DNA of 64,000 nucleotides from Bryobacterales bacterium (GTDB lineage: Bacteria; Acidobacteriota; Terriglobia; Bryobacterales; UBA6623). Below are positions 1-8,762 of this stretch, piece by piece (position 1 is the stretch's first letter; every line of letters starts with the position of its first letter). The notes beneath the pieces were generated by a model, which was given only the letters and a program-made list of their open reading frames with translations, did not search any database and was not told the origin of the DNA. A program made the translations under genes and the position numbers. The DNA lies in NCBI GenBank assembly GCA_022823865.1, contig JAJEHF010000104.1, positions 30,866 through 94,865 on the forward strand, in the 5' to 3' direction.

Positions 1-1108
1 TCTGAAAGTTCCGGCTGCGCGAAGGCCTTCCCGCCACGTTCGGCGTCGGCCAGAACTTCGCGACGGCAGCCCCGACCGGGTCCAAGTCGGCTGCGGGGAT
101 CATATTGTTCGGAACGGGTTCCATGGTCACCGGATTGCGGATCTCCCTGCCCAACCCGGAGAAGTCGCCTAGCGTCTCGGCCGGGTTGGGGATGTTCTCG
201 ATCCGGGGAGCCGCCGTCCGTATGTTCGTGTATTCCTGGCTGGCGAAGAAGAAGCTCCGGTCCTTGGCGATCGGCCCGCCGAGGGCCCAGCCGTACTGGT
301 TTCGGCGGAGGAGTTGCTTGTTCGAGCCCGAGAAGAAGTGTCGCGAGTCCATCGCGTCGTTGCGAATGAACTCGTAGAGCGCTCCGTGAAGGCTGTTGGT
401 CCCGGACTTGGTCGTCATCTGGATGAAGCCGCCTCCGGAGCGGCCCATCTCGGCCTTGTAGTTCGAGACCTCGACATTCATCTCTTCCAGCGCCTCGATC
501 GGCGGGTCATAGTTCAGCGAGGCCACGCCCAAGAGGATGTTCTGCGTCGAGCCGCCGTCCAAGGTCCACATGGCGTTGTTGCTGCGGCCGCCGGCGATCT
601 GGAACTGCGAGCCGTTGCCGCGTTGGACGACGAAGCCGCTGAGGCGCACTAGCTGGGCCGCTCGCCGCCCGAGCAACGGCATGTTCGCGATGGACCGGTT
701 CTGGATCACGCCGCCAACCGAGGAGTTCTCGGTCTTGAGCAACGGCACGTCAGCCTCCACGGTGACCGATTCGGTGACTTCGCCGAGTTCCATCACGGCG
801 TCAGCCCTGACCGCCGAAGCCGTGTCGAGGCGGATGCCCTCTCGCGTGTACTGCTTGAAGCCGGCCGTGGTGACGATTAGCTCAAACGTGCCGGGTTTGA
901 TGAACGGTATCGTGTAGCTGCCCGTCTCGTTCGTCGTTGTCGTATACGACTCGCCGGTTTCCATGTTCATGATCACGATCTCGGCGGCGGGAATGACCGC
1001 GCCGGTACCGTCGCTGACGGTTCCGGTCAGCGTGGCGTTGGTTTGTGCTAGCCCGACGGCAGCGCCCATCAACAGCAGCGCGCCCACAAGCCAGATGTTT
1101 CGATGCAT
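1..1108 (-). CDS. TonB-dependent receptor with carboxypeptidase-regulatory domain, N-terminal part (runs off the window)
   Basis: The reading frame is open from an ATG at 1108 to the window edge (about 369 residues). It begins with a signal peptide (MHRNIWLVGALLLMGAAVG, cleavage near LAQ), followed by a CarboxypepD_reg/Cna-B-like domain of about 80 residues (TLTGTVSDGTGAVIPAAEI at its start). A TonB plug follows (MPLLGRRAAQLVRLSG, then LDGGSTQN). GAGGGG stands about 8 nt before the ATG. This is the Oar-like receptor type multiplied in Acidobacteriota, an outer-membrane importer driven by TonB/ExbBD. The beta-barrel lies outside the window, so substrate and completeness cannot be judged. A related receptor at 40301 shares the plug phrasing. 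Confidence 0.85.
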   Translation of the reverse strand, partial: MHRNIWLVGALLLMGAAVGLAQTNATLTGTVSDGTGAVIPAAEIVIMNMETGESYTTTTNETGSYTIPFIKPGTFELIVTTAGFKQYTREGIRLDTASAVRADAVMELGEVTESVTVEADVPLLKTENSSVGGVIQNRSIANMPLLGRRAAQLVRLSGFVVQRGNGSQFQIAGGRSNNAMWTLDGGSTQNILLGVASLNYDPPIEALEEMNVEVSNYKAEMGRSGGGFIQMTTKSGTNSLHGALYEFIRNDAMDSRHFFSGSNKQLLRRNQYGWALGGPIAKDRSFFFASQEYTNIRTAAPRIENIPNPAETLGDFSGLGREIRNPVTMEPVPNNMIPAADLDPVGAAVAKFWPTPNVAGRPSRSRNFQ

Positions 1109-1261
1109 GTGACGTCCCCTCGACTCTTTACCTGCGTGGATGACCACGCGCACAACACTGCGCAGCAGACCCAAGCTGCGTGCCCGTACTCTACCACCGT
1201 CTGCGCGCCGAATGGGAACTGCTATGCCTAATGTGCTGTGATTCGCCGCGCCCGCGGCCAT

Positions 1262-2659
1262 TCACCGGCTCCAAACCCCCTGCCAAGTGGCGAATTCCGA
1301 GGGCGTGACACGATAGCGTGCGAAGTTGCCTTGGTGCAGGGTAAGCAATTCGCGCTCGACGATGGACCGAAAGCGTTCGCAGTCAGATTTCTCGATGTGC
1401 TCGCCCGCCCATGACGCGACATGGGCGGCAGCCTGCTGCTTGTCCATGGTTGTGCGCACAACAGTGGCTACAACCTCCCGCAACGCATTGCGGTATCGCA
1501 TCCGGAGCGCGTCGGGCTCGCCGATTGACTGGCGCACAGCCGCATAGCGGGCGGCAGACTGCCTGTAAGCCCGGACGAACAGATCGCGCAGCAGTTCGGT
1601 GCGCCGGAGTTCGTACACTCCCAGTAGAGCTTTGGAATATAGGTCGCGCAGCACCTCTTCGAACGATAGGGGCGACAGGTTCGCTCTAATGAACGGGATA
1701 TTGGCGGCAAGTCGCGAAACCCGCTTGTTGACATCGTCGAAAGGTTGTAGATAGGGGAATTGCACCATCGTGAAGAACGCCTGCTCGAACGGGTCTTCTA
1801 TCGCCGAGATCTTCGCGAGAGCCAGGTCGAAGCACTCCTCGATCAATTGCGGTACCTCGAGCGGGTGGAAGACCGATCCCGCGATACCAACGCTTCGGTA
1901 GCGGAGCCGGCCTGGCGCTGCCGGGTCCGGCAGTAAGTTATCCGCCAGCAAGGCGTGAAGGCTGAGGATGGTGTGGCGATTGAACCCGATCTCCGCCGCC
2001 CCGTCAACGAGAAAGGCGATGGCATCCTTGTGGTTCAGAATCATCTGGGTTTCGAGTGCACCCTTCCCCTCCGCTTCCTCCCCGGCTTCGATAAGGCGCT
2101 GCGTATCGAGCAGAGAATAGGTGTTGCCCTCCAGACGGCTGGAGTTCCACGAGAGGTCGATCAGCAGTCGGCTTAAGATCTGCTTGGCGAAAGTGCCCGC
2201 CGGCTGTTCAGCGGGCGTGGCCGAGCCAATTCTCCGAAGCTCAGTTCGTTCCACCTCCGAGAGATAGAAGGTCTGGTTTGGTCGATATGAGTCGAGAAAA
2301 TCCCGATCATAGCCAACGGGCTTGCGCTCATTGAGAGGCAGCTGGACCTGTACTAGAACTGCAGCACCTTCCTCGGAAAGAGGGTTCATTGCGGAGAGGC
2401 GGCCGCTCGCTGTGGCTCTCCCGCTACGCACTTCGCCCGACAACTGGACAGTCGCCGGCATTCGATATCGCGTCCAGCGCCCCGAACCCTCGACAGTCAA
2501 CCGCTGGCTGTCGACTAGGGCCTTGAGACGATACTGCAGCGTCCGGCGCGGCGGTGCCGGATCGAGCCCTTCCGCGATCTGCTTAGCAGTCGTGCCGTCC
2601 GACTGGCCTCGTACAACCTCTTCGATTGCACGTAGATTCGCCTCGGAAATGCGCTTCAT
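1262..2659 (-). CDS. Fic/DOC family protein with N-terminal winged-helix domain and degenerate Fic motif
   Basis: 465 residues. Residues 1-67 look like a winged-helix DNA-binding domain. Residues 173-179 (SSRLEGN) match the class II inhibitory helix S/TxxxE(G/N). The Fic motif at 305-316 reads QPFDDVNKRVSR, so the usual first histidine (HPFxxGN(G/K)R) is Gln305, codon CAA at 1745-1747. Canonical Fic enzymes use that His as general base for AMP transfer, so this copy may be inactive, use other chemistry, or belong to a subfamily where Gln is normal. The start is fixed by AAAGGAGG 6-7 nt before the ATG. The gene is monocistronic, with its own promoter full of TTGCGC repeats. Family assignment is firm; activity and target are unknown. 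Confidence 0.88.
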   Translation of the reverse strand: MKRISEANLRAIEEVVRGQSDGTTAKQIAEGLDPAPPRRTLQYRLKALVDSQRLTVEGSGRWTRYRMPATVQLSGEVRSGRATASGRLSAMNPLSEEGAAVLVQVQLPLNERKPVGYDRDFLDSYRPNQTFYLSEVERTELRRIGSATPAEQPAGTFAKQILSRLLIDLSWNSSRLEGNTYSLLDTQRLIEAGEEAEGKGALETQMILNHKDAIAFLVDGAAEIGFNRHTILSLHALLADNLLPDPAAPGRLRYRSVGIAGSVFHPLEVPQLIEECFDLALAKISAIEDPFEQAFFTMVQFPYLQPFDDVNKRVSRLAANIPFIRANLSPLSFEEVLRDLYSKALLGVYELRRTELLRDLFVRAYRQSAARYAAVRQSIGEPDALRMRYRNALREVVATVVRTTMDKQQAAAHVASWAGEHIEKSDCERFRSIVERELLTLHQGNFARYRVTPSEFATWQGVWSR

Positions 2660-2674
2660 GACGGGACCTCCTTT

Positions 2675-2767
2675 AGTTGCGCTTACAGCGTACTATACGC
2701 CATGTATGCGCAATTATCAATGTAATTGTCGACTTAAGTTGCGCGGTCAGGTCGAGACTTGCGCATA
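2675..2767. repeat. Four TTGCGC half-sites around the fic promoter (putative operator)
   Basis: AGTTGCGC occurs at 2675-2682 and again at 2737-2744. TATGCGCAA at 2705-2713 is the exact inverted repeat of TTGCGCATA at 2759-2767. The 2705 copy lies in the spacer between -35 and -10, and the 2675 copy lies at the start of the leader. This layout fits binding by a dimeric repressor. The winged-helix domain of the Fic protein itself is the obvious candidate, but that is inference. Confidence 0.5.
2692..2720 (-). promoter_or_regulatory. Sigma70-type promoter of the fic gene
   Basis: On the minus strand TTGATA (2720-2715) is followed after exactly 17 nt by TATAGT (2697-2692). Transcription would start near 2685, giving a leader of about 25 nt that holds the AAAGGAGG ribosome site. 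Confidence 0.7.
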
Positions 2768-3252
2768 GACGGCGCCACTTGGAGTTAGGTCGTTGCCGGC
2801 GACCAAGACTACTAGGCACTGATGCCGTGGGAGGCTGGTCCCCACGGTCCAGCGGTCGCGTGAGGCGCAACCCAGGGCTGCGGCCTGCTAGGCCGGACAG
2901 CTGGACTCGCGACCCGATCAACCTTTCCATCCTGTCCCAGCTAGGCGAGGTGGCATGGAGCCGACGGGGTCGGAGTAGCGTACGAAACTCTCCGCACGGT
3001 TGCCTTGGATCGTACCGGATCGACCGCCCCGACCCCGGACTAGAACCGCGCATTCCTCGGGGACGATTCTCCTCGAGACCGCGAAACGGCGATCGACCGG
3101 CAGATGTCCTCGCCGCGGTTCGGCGAACGCGCGGCGCCGCGAGTTCGACTTGGTCCGATAGGGCGAGTGCCGATGTTTGCCGTGTCCGGCACAAATACCG
3201 ATACCTGAATGGTAAGCCGCGGCAGTTCGCCCTCAGGAAGAACAAAACCCGA
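2768..3252. other. Intergenic stretch with no supported gene
   Basis: Overlapping open frames exist on both strands, but both encode low-complexity Arg/Pro/Ser-rich products typical of high-GC noncoding DNA. I see no tRNA, repeat array or transposase relic. Confidence 0.5.
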
Positions 3253-3269
3253 TTGACTGCGGTATCAAA

Positions 3270-3285
3270 TTTAGGTTAACCTAAA
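3270..3285. promoter_or_regulatory. 16-bp perfect palindrome resembling a DtxR/MntR-family box
   Basis: TTTAGGTTAACCTAAA is perfectly self-complementary. Its half-site TTAGGTTA equals the half-site of the DtxR/IdeR consensus. A TTGACT at 3253-3258 would act as -35, with the -10 position (TAACCT, 18-nt spacing) inside the palindrome, so a bound protein would block the promoter. It ends 13 nt before the receptor ATG. Metal-dependent repression of the receptor is inferred. Confidence 0.6.
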
Positions 3286-3298
3286 AAATAACTTCAGC

Positions 3299-5701
3299 AT
3301 GGCAGTGATTCAAATCTTGTTGATGCTAATTCTGTATTCAGCATCCCCGGCAAGCGCCAGTCAGGCCGCCGCGACGCTGAACGGAACGGTGGTCGATCCC
3401 TCCGGTGGCGCAGTGGCTGGAGCCGCCGTGTTGCTGAGCCACCCTGTGTCCGGTTTTGAGCGCGAAGTCACAGCCGACGACCAGGGCGAGTTTCGCTTCA
3501 CCAACGTCCCGTTCCAAGCTTACGAGCTGCGGGCGACCCAGCCCGGCTTCGGAGCGGCAAGCCACCGAGTGGAACTCCGCTCGAACCTCCCGGTGAGCGT
3601 TGATCTCCAGCTGGAGTTGTTGACCCGATTGGAATCGGTGTCCGTTGGCGCCAACGCGAACATCACACTGCTAGACCCGGAGGCCAGCGGGACGCAGGCC
3701 CAACTCAGCCGGCTGATCATCGAGAAGCTGCCGATCGGCAGTGCTACCAGGGGCTTGGAGTCGGTGCTGCTCGGGTTCCCGGGCTTCGCCGCCAACGCCA
3801 ACGGCTCGATCCATCCGCGCGGTGCCCACAACCAGATGACCTACGTCATCGACGGAATGCCCATCAGCGACCAGTTCTCCGGGCAGTTCGCGACCTCGAT
3901 CGATCCCAACTTGGTCGAGACACTGGAACTGTTTACCGGCAACATTCCTCCCGAGTATGGCGCGAAGGTTTCCGGCGTTGCGCGGGTGACGACGCGATCC
4001 GGTTTTGACGGCGGCGGCCGCACTTTCGGACAGCTCGACCTAGGGGGCGGGGGATTCGACACGTTGTCGCAGGCGGCACAGGTCGGCGGGACAATCGGAA
4101 CGCTGGGCTGGTTTGGCTCGATTTCCAGCGTCAAGACCAATCGCTTTCTCGACTCGCCGTCGCTTGATAACCTCCACAACGGCGGCAACGCCCAGCGCGG
4201 ATCGCTACGGCTGGACTGGCACCGCCCGAGAGGGGATCTGTTCCGCATCATGGCCATGGGCGGGCGGTCTTCGTTCCAACTGGCCAACCTGCGCAGCCAG
4301 CACGCCAATGGCCAGCAGCAGAGGCGGCTGCTGGATGATCAGGCGGTCTCGCTCGGCTACGTGCGGATCCTGGCGCCGATGGCCACGTTCGATTCCACCA
4401 CGTCGTTTCGCACAACAGCCGGCCGCCTAACGCCGAGTCCAGGCGACACTCCAGTCACGGCGGAACTGGCCCGGTCGCTCTCGACTCTGGCGAGCTTTAA
4501 TCGCTTCAGCTGGCAGCGTGGCTCGCACCAGTTCACGCTGGGGCTTGACGGTCAGTATTTTCCCGTGTCTGAGAATTTCGTCTTCGGGCTGACTGACCCG
4601 CTCGCGAACGTTCCGCGGTCTGATGACTTCAACCCGAACTTGCTGCCATTCGACCTGACCCGCAGTGGGGCGCGCTTCCGCTTCCAGCAAAGCGCTTCGG
4701 GCCAGCTGCTGACCGCGTTCGTGCGCGACCGAGTGCGCTGGCGCAACGTTGTGCTCGACCTTGGCTTAAGGCTGGATCGCTATTCCATGCTCGTGGTAGA
4801 CAGCGAGCTACAGCCGCGGGTTGGCCTGGCCTACCACATCGAGTCCACGGGCACGGTGCTGCGGGCCTCCTACAACCGCAACTTCCAGACGCCGCCCAAT
4901 GAGAACCTGCTCTTGGCGAACTCGCAGCAGGCAGCCCTGCTCGCGCCCCCGGCCGTGCGCAGGTCCCTGAACGGCGGATCGATTCCGATCCAGCCGCAGT
5001 ACCAGAACGTGTACGAGGCCGGGCTGCAGCAGAGCATCGGGGGTGTCGTGTCGGTCGACGCCGCCTACTACCACAAGCATTCGACGAATCCCCAGGACAA
5101 CGATAACTTCCTCGACACGGGCATCGTATTCCCCACCTCGCTGGCATTCTCGCGGGTGAATGGCGTCGATGCGCGCATCGTCTTGCCAGAGCGGCGCGGC
5201 GTTTCGGGATCTGTGGGCCTGACTCACTTCCGAGCGATCGTGACTCCGCCGTTCACCGGAGGGCTGTTCCTGGCCAGATCGAGCCTGGACGCACTGTCTG
5301 AGGGCCCCTTCGTGATCGACCATGACCAAGCCCTGGGAATGAGTGGAAATGTGATCTATCGCCCCGCGAAGCACTGGTGGACGAGTTGGCAGTTGCGCTA
5401 TGACAGCGGCTTGGTGTCCAATCCTTCCGATCCCCGCCAGGTCGCGGCCGATCCCGACTATTTCGATCTGCTGCCGTATGTCGACTTGGCGGGCGACCCA
5501 CCGCGGATTCGGCCGCGTACGATCATCGACGCTTCTCTCGGCTACGAGCACTATCGCGCTGACCGGCGGGTGTGGGAAGTTGCGTTCCACGCGTCGAACC
5601 TGACAAATCGAGAGGCCCTGTACAGCTTCCAGTCCGTGTTCGTCGGCACCCGCGTGCTGCAACCCTTCACGGCCAGCGTGCGGCTGCGCCTGTTTTGGTG
5701 A
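3299..5701 (+). CDS. TonB-dependent receptor with N-terminal carboxypeptidase-regulatory domain
   Basis: 800 residues. A signal peptide (about 1-21, ending ASPASASQ) precedes a CarboxypepD_reg domain of about 80 residues (ATLNGTVVDPSGGAVAGAAV at its start). A plug follows (about 135-235, with YVIDGMPISDQFSG and a TTRSG exit). The barrel ends in an aromatic residue (RLRLFW), as outer-membrane barrels do. It is about 300 residues shorter than the 1,100-residue Oar-like receptors at 40301 and 46434 and reads more like a siderophore or metal-chelate receptor. It is monocistronic, with no strong ribosome site. The overlapping DtxR-like palindrome upstream suggests metal control, hence iron or manganese complexes as possible cargo; the cargo is not shown by the sequence. 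Confidence 0.9.
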   Translation: MAVIQILLMLILYSASPASASQAAATLNGTVVDPSGGAVAGAAVLLSHPVSGFEREVTADDQGEFRFTNVPFQAYELRATQPGFGAASHRVELRSNLPVSVDLQLELLTRLESVSVGANANITLLDPEASGTQAQLSRLIIEKLPIGSATRGLESVLLGFPGFAANANGSIHPRGAHNQMTYVIDGMPISDQFSGQFATSIDPNLVETLELFTGNIPPEYGAKVSGVARVTTRSGFDGGGRTFGQLDLGGGGFDTLSQAAQVGGTIGTLGWFGSISSVKTNRFLDSPSLDNLHNGGNAQRGSLRLDWHRPRGDLFRIMAMGGRSSFQLANLRSQHANGQQQRRLLDDQAVSLGYVRILAPMATFDSTTSFRTTAGRLTPSPGDTPVTAELARSLSTLASFNRFSWQRGSHQFTLGLDGQYFPVSENFVFGLTDPLANVPRSDDFNPNLLPFDLTRSGARFRFQQSASGQLLTAFVRDRVRWRNVVLDLGLRLDRYSMLVVDSELQPRVGLAYHIESTGTVLRASYNRNFQTPPNENLLLANSQQAALLAPPAVRRSLNGGSIPIQPQYQNVYEAGLQQSIGGVVSVDAAYYHKHSTNPQDNDNFLDTGIVFPTSLAFSRVNGVDARIVLPERRGVSGSVGLTHFRAIVTPPFTGGLFLARSSLDALSEGPFVIDHDQALGMSGNVIYRPAKHWWTSWQLRYDSGLVSNPSDPRQVAADPDYFDLLPYVDLAGDPPRIRPRTIIDASLGYEHYRADRRVWEVAFHASNLTNREALYSFQSVFVGTRVLQPFTASVRLRLFW

Positions 5702-5716
5702 TGCCGCGATTGCCCG

Positions 5717-5722
5717 TATGAT
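5717..5722 (+). promoter_or_regulatory. Probable -10 element (TATGAT) before the peptidase-accBC group
   Basis: TATGAT lies 39 nt before the peptidase ATG, in the 60-bp gap after the receptor gene. No convincing -35 is visible. It fits the GCTANAATNG-like pattern found before other genes here. Confidence 0.4.
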
Positions 5723-5761
5723 GGGCTGGCAGGGAACGCGGCAACGCGCGGCTGACGCCTG

Positions 5762-6844
5762 ATGCAAGACCACTCGAATCGGCTGGCAGCGCTGCGGAGT
5801 CGCGTGCGTGGCCAGCCCTTTTACGTTTCCGCCCTGCCGAATATCCGTTACCTGACAGGCTTCACCGGATCCGCCGGCCACCTCCTCGTCACAAGGGACG
5901 AGGCCACGCTGTTCACCGATGGCCGCTACGCAACCCAGGCGCGGGAACAGGTCAGTGCTGCCGCAGTCCGCATCTCCCGCGGAGATGCGCGTCCGGAACT
6001 GGTCGCGGAAGCGAAGATGCTGGGCTTGAAGCGCCTGCGCTTCGAAGCCAACCGCATCGACTACGGGACCTACTCCTACTTGGATTCCGAACTGCCCGGC
6101 TGCCGGCTTGTGCCCGTTGATTCGATCGTGGAGAAACTGCGCCAGATCAAGAGCGAGCCCGAGATCGCCGCCATCCGAGATTCGCTAGCTCTGAATTCCG
6201 CTGCCTACGAAGACGTCATCAACAGGCTGGACGACCGTTGGAGCGAAGCAGAGATGGCTGCCGAACTGGAATTCGCCATGCGCAAGCGCGGGGCGGCGGG
6301 CGCCGCGTTCCCGACCATCGTGGCGAGCGGGGAGCATGGCGCTCGTCCCCATGCCGAGCCCCGCGACCAGCGGATCGAGCCGCGGGAGCTCGTGGTGGTG
6401 GACCAGGGTGCTATACTCGGGGGCTATTGCAGCGACATGACCCGGATGATTGCCTTGGGCGATCCGGGCACGGCACAGAAAGCATTGATCCGAGCCGTTC
6501 TAGAGGCCCAAGCGGCTGCGATTGACGCAATCCGTCCCGGCGTAGAGTGCAGGACAGTGGACGGGCGGGCGCGCGATGTTCTGAAAAAGACCCACGTGGC
6601 GGGCGTCCGGCTTGATGAGCTGTTCGTGCATTCCACGGGTCATGGCCTGGGCCTGGAGATCCACGAGGGTCCGCGCATTGCGCCCGGCCAGCGGCAGCGC
6701 TTGCGGCAGGGCATGGTGGTCACTATCGAGCCGGGTGTCTACCTGGACGGGGTGGCCGGTGTGCGGATCGAAGACGTGGTGGCCGTCACCGCAAGGGGAT
6801 GCGAAGTGTTGACCGGCACGCCGCGGGATCTGCGCGTGCTGTAA
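5762..6844 (+). CDS. M24B metallopeptidase, Xaa-Pro aminopeptidase/dipeptidase type
   Basis: 360 residues with no signal peptide, so cytoplasmic. The N-terminal creatinase-like domain (FYVSALPNIRYLTGFTGSAG) is followed by the pita-bread catalytic domain. The M24 metal ligands are visible in order: Asp in VVDQGAI, Asp in CSDMTRMIA, His in STGHGLGLEIHEGP, Glu in TIEPGVYLDG, and Glu in GVRIEDVV. The family removes N-terminal residues before proline using two Mn or Co ions. The gene lies 19 nt before accB and is probably cotranscribed with accB-accC. The length matches the short PepQ/YpdF-like members, so aminopeptidase versus dipeptidase specificity is open. Confidence 0.9.
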   Translation: MQDHSNRLAALRSRVRGQPFYVSALPNIRYLTGFTGSAGHLLVTRDEATLFTDGRYATQAREQVSAAAVRISRGDARPELVAEAKMLGLKRLRFEANRIDYGTYSYLDSELPGCRLVPVDSIVEKLRQIKSEPEIAAIRDSLALNSAAYEDVINRLDDRWSEAEMAAELEFAMRKRGAAGAAFPTIVASGEHGARPHAEPRDQRIEPRELVVVDQGAILGGYCSDMTRMIALGDPGTAQKALIRAVLEAQAAAIDAIRPGVECRTVDGRARDVLKKTHVAGVRLDELFVHSTGHGLGLEIHEGPRIAPGQRQRLRQGMVVTIEPGVYLDGVAGVRIEDVVAVTARGCEVLTGTPRDLRVL

Positions 6845-6863
6845 GGGTTGAGATCGGAGCGAC

Positions 6864-7316
<453 letters not shown>

Positions 7317-7328
7317 GGCCGCGCCGAG

Positions 7329-8669
7329 ATGTTCGAAAAGGTCCTCATTGCCAATCGCGGCGAGATCGCCCTGCGAGTCGTCGCAGCCTGCCGCGATCTT
7401 GGCGTGAAGACGGTCGCGGTCTACTCCACGGCAGATCGCGACTCGCTGCATGTCAGCTATGCCGACGAGGCGGTGTGCATCGGAGCGGCGCCGAGCTCCC
7501 AGAGCTACCTCAGCGTGCCCGCCATCATCAGCGCCTCGGAAATCGCCAACGTGGACGCGATCCATCCCGGCTACGGTTTTCTGGCCGAGGATGCGCATTT
7601 TGCCGAAATCTGCGGCGACTGCGGAATCCAGTTCATCGGCCCCAGCCCCGAGGCGATTCGCCTGATGGGCGACAAGGCGCAGGCGCGCAGGGCGGCGCAG
7701 GACGCGGGAATCCCCGTTCTGCCCGGCTCCCAGGAGCCGTTGCAGTCGCCCTCGGAGGCGCGCGGCTACGCGGAGGAGATCGGACTTCCCGTGATTCTCA
7801 AGGCGTCGATGGGTGGCGGCGGCAGGGGCATGCGCATCGTGCGCAGCGCCGAGGATCTCGAAGGAGCGTTCCAGCAGGCGCGAGCCGAGGCCGAGGCGGC
7901 GTTCGGGGCTGGCGAGGTCTACCTCGAGAAGTTTGTCGAGCGGCCCCGGCACATCGAGTTCCAGGTCTTGGGCGACAGCTACGGCAAGGCGGTCTCGCTG
8001 GGGGAGAGGGAATGCTCCATCCAGCGGCGACATCAGAAGCTACTGGAGGAGGCCCCGGCCAATGGCTTCGGCGCCGACCGCCGGGCAGAGATGGCCGCGA
8101 TCCTCTCCAAGGCGCTATCCGCGATCGGCTATTCCAACGCCGGCACGGTCGAGTTCCTGATGGACGAGGACGGGGAGCTCTACTTTATCGAGCTGAACGC
8201 TCGCATCCAGGTCGAGCACCCTGTCACGGAAGCCGTCACTGGCGTCGACTTGGTGAAGAGCCAACTCTTGCTGGCGGCGGGCGAGCCCCTTGACTCGGTC
8301 GTGCCCCAGCCTGTGGAGGTGCGCGGCCACGCGATCGAATGCCGCGTCAACGCCGAGGATCCCGAGACGTTCATGCCGTCGGCGGGGAAGATCAATGACT
8401 TTTCCGCGCCGGGAGGGATTGGAGTCAGGGTCGACACGGCGGCGTACTCAGGTTCGACCGTTCAGCCCTACTACGACTCCCTTGTTGCCAAGATCACCGC
8501 GCACGGCGCGAGCCGGCCCGAGGCGATCCAGCGCATGAAGCGCGCGCTGTCGATGTGCAGGCTGGATGGGATCAAGACCTCGATCTCTTTGCACCGCAGG
8601 ATTCTAGAGACCGCCGCGTTCGCAGAGGGCCGCTACGACACGCGCTTCATTGAAGAGCTGGGCATTTGA
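7329..8669 (+). CDS. accC: Acetyl-CoA carboxylase biotin carboxylase subunit
   Basis: 446 residues, normal length. The N-terminus FEKVLIANRGEIALRVVAAC is typical. The ATP-grasp parts are visible: GGGGRGMRIV glycine loop, ERECSIQRRHQKLLEEAP, and the Mg/biotin region ELNARIQVEHPVTE. The enzyme carboxylates biotin on AccB using ATP and bicarbonate. The gene starts 12 nt after accB. About 90 nt separate it from the parvulin, which has its own -10 element. Confidence 0.97.
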   Translation: MFEKVLIANRGEIALRVVAACRDLGVKTVAVYSTADRDSLHVSYADEAVCIGAAPSSQSYLSVPAIISASEIANVDAIHPGYGFLAEDAHFAEICGDCGIQFIGPSPEAIRLMGDKAQARRAAQDAGIPVLPGSQEPLQSPSEARGYAEEIGLPVILKASMGGGGRGMRIVRSAEDLEGAFQQARAEAEAAFGAGEVYLEKFVERPRHIEFQVLGDSYGKAVSLGERECSIQRRHQKLLEEAPANGFGADRRAEMAAILSKALSAIGYSNAGTVEFLMDEDGELYFIELNARIQVEHPVTEAVTGVDLVKSQLLLAAGEPLDSVVPQPVEVRGHAIECRVNAEDPETFMPSAGKINDFSAPGGIGVRVDTAAYSGSTVQPYYDSLVAKITAHGASRPEAIQRMKRALSMCRLDGIKTSISLHRRILETAAFAEGRYDTRFIEELGI

Positions 8670-8749
8670 GCTTCGCCGCGTCCCTGGCACCACCGCCAAA
8701 CGCCGGCACCGGCCAGCTGGCTCCTCTGCGGTCCGCGCGCAGCACACGC

Positions 8750-8755
8750 TAGAAT
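8750..8755 (+). promoter_or_regulatory. -10 element (TAGAAT) placed for a leaderless parvulin mRNA
   Basis: TAGAAT is followed by exactly 7 nt and then the ATG at 8763, so transcription would begin at or next to the start codon. The upstream ATG at 8754 overlaps the -10 and cannot be on such a transcript. No clear -35 is seen. Confidence 0.4.
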
Positions 8756-8762
8756 GGCCGCG

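Noticed and set aside
2960..3010. Stem-like stretch reminiscent of group II intron domain V
   Set aside because: The pairing is imperfect, the AGC triad and bulge do not fit, and no reverse transcriptase is nearby.
2673..3279. Overlapping 190- and 200-residue open frames on both strands
   Set aside because: Arg/Pro/Ser-rich products with no domain, mirror each other, and overlap the fic promoter.
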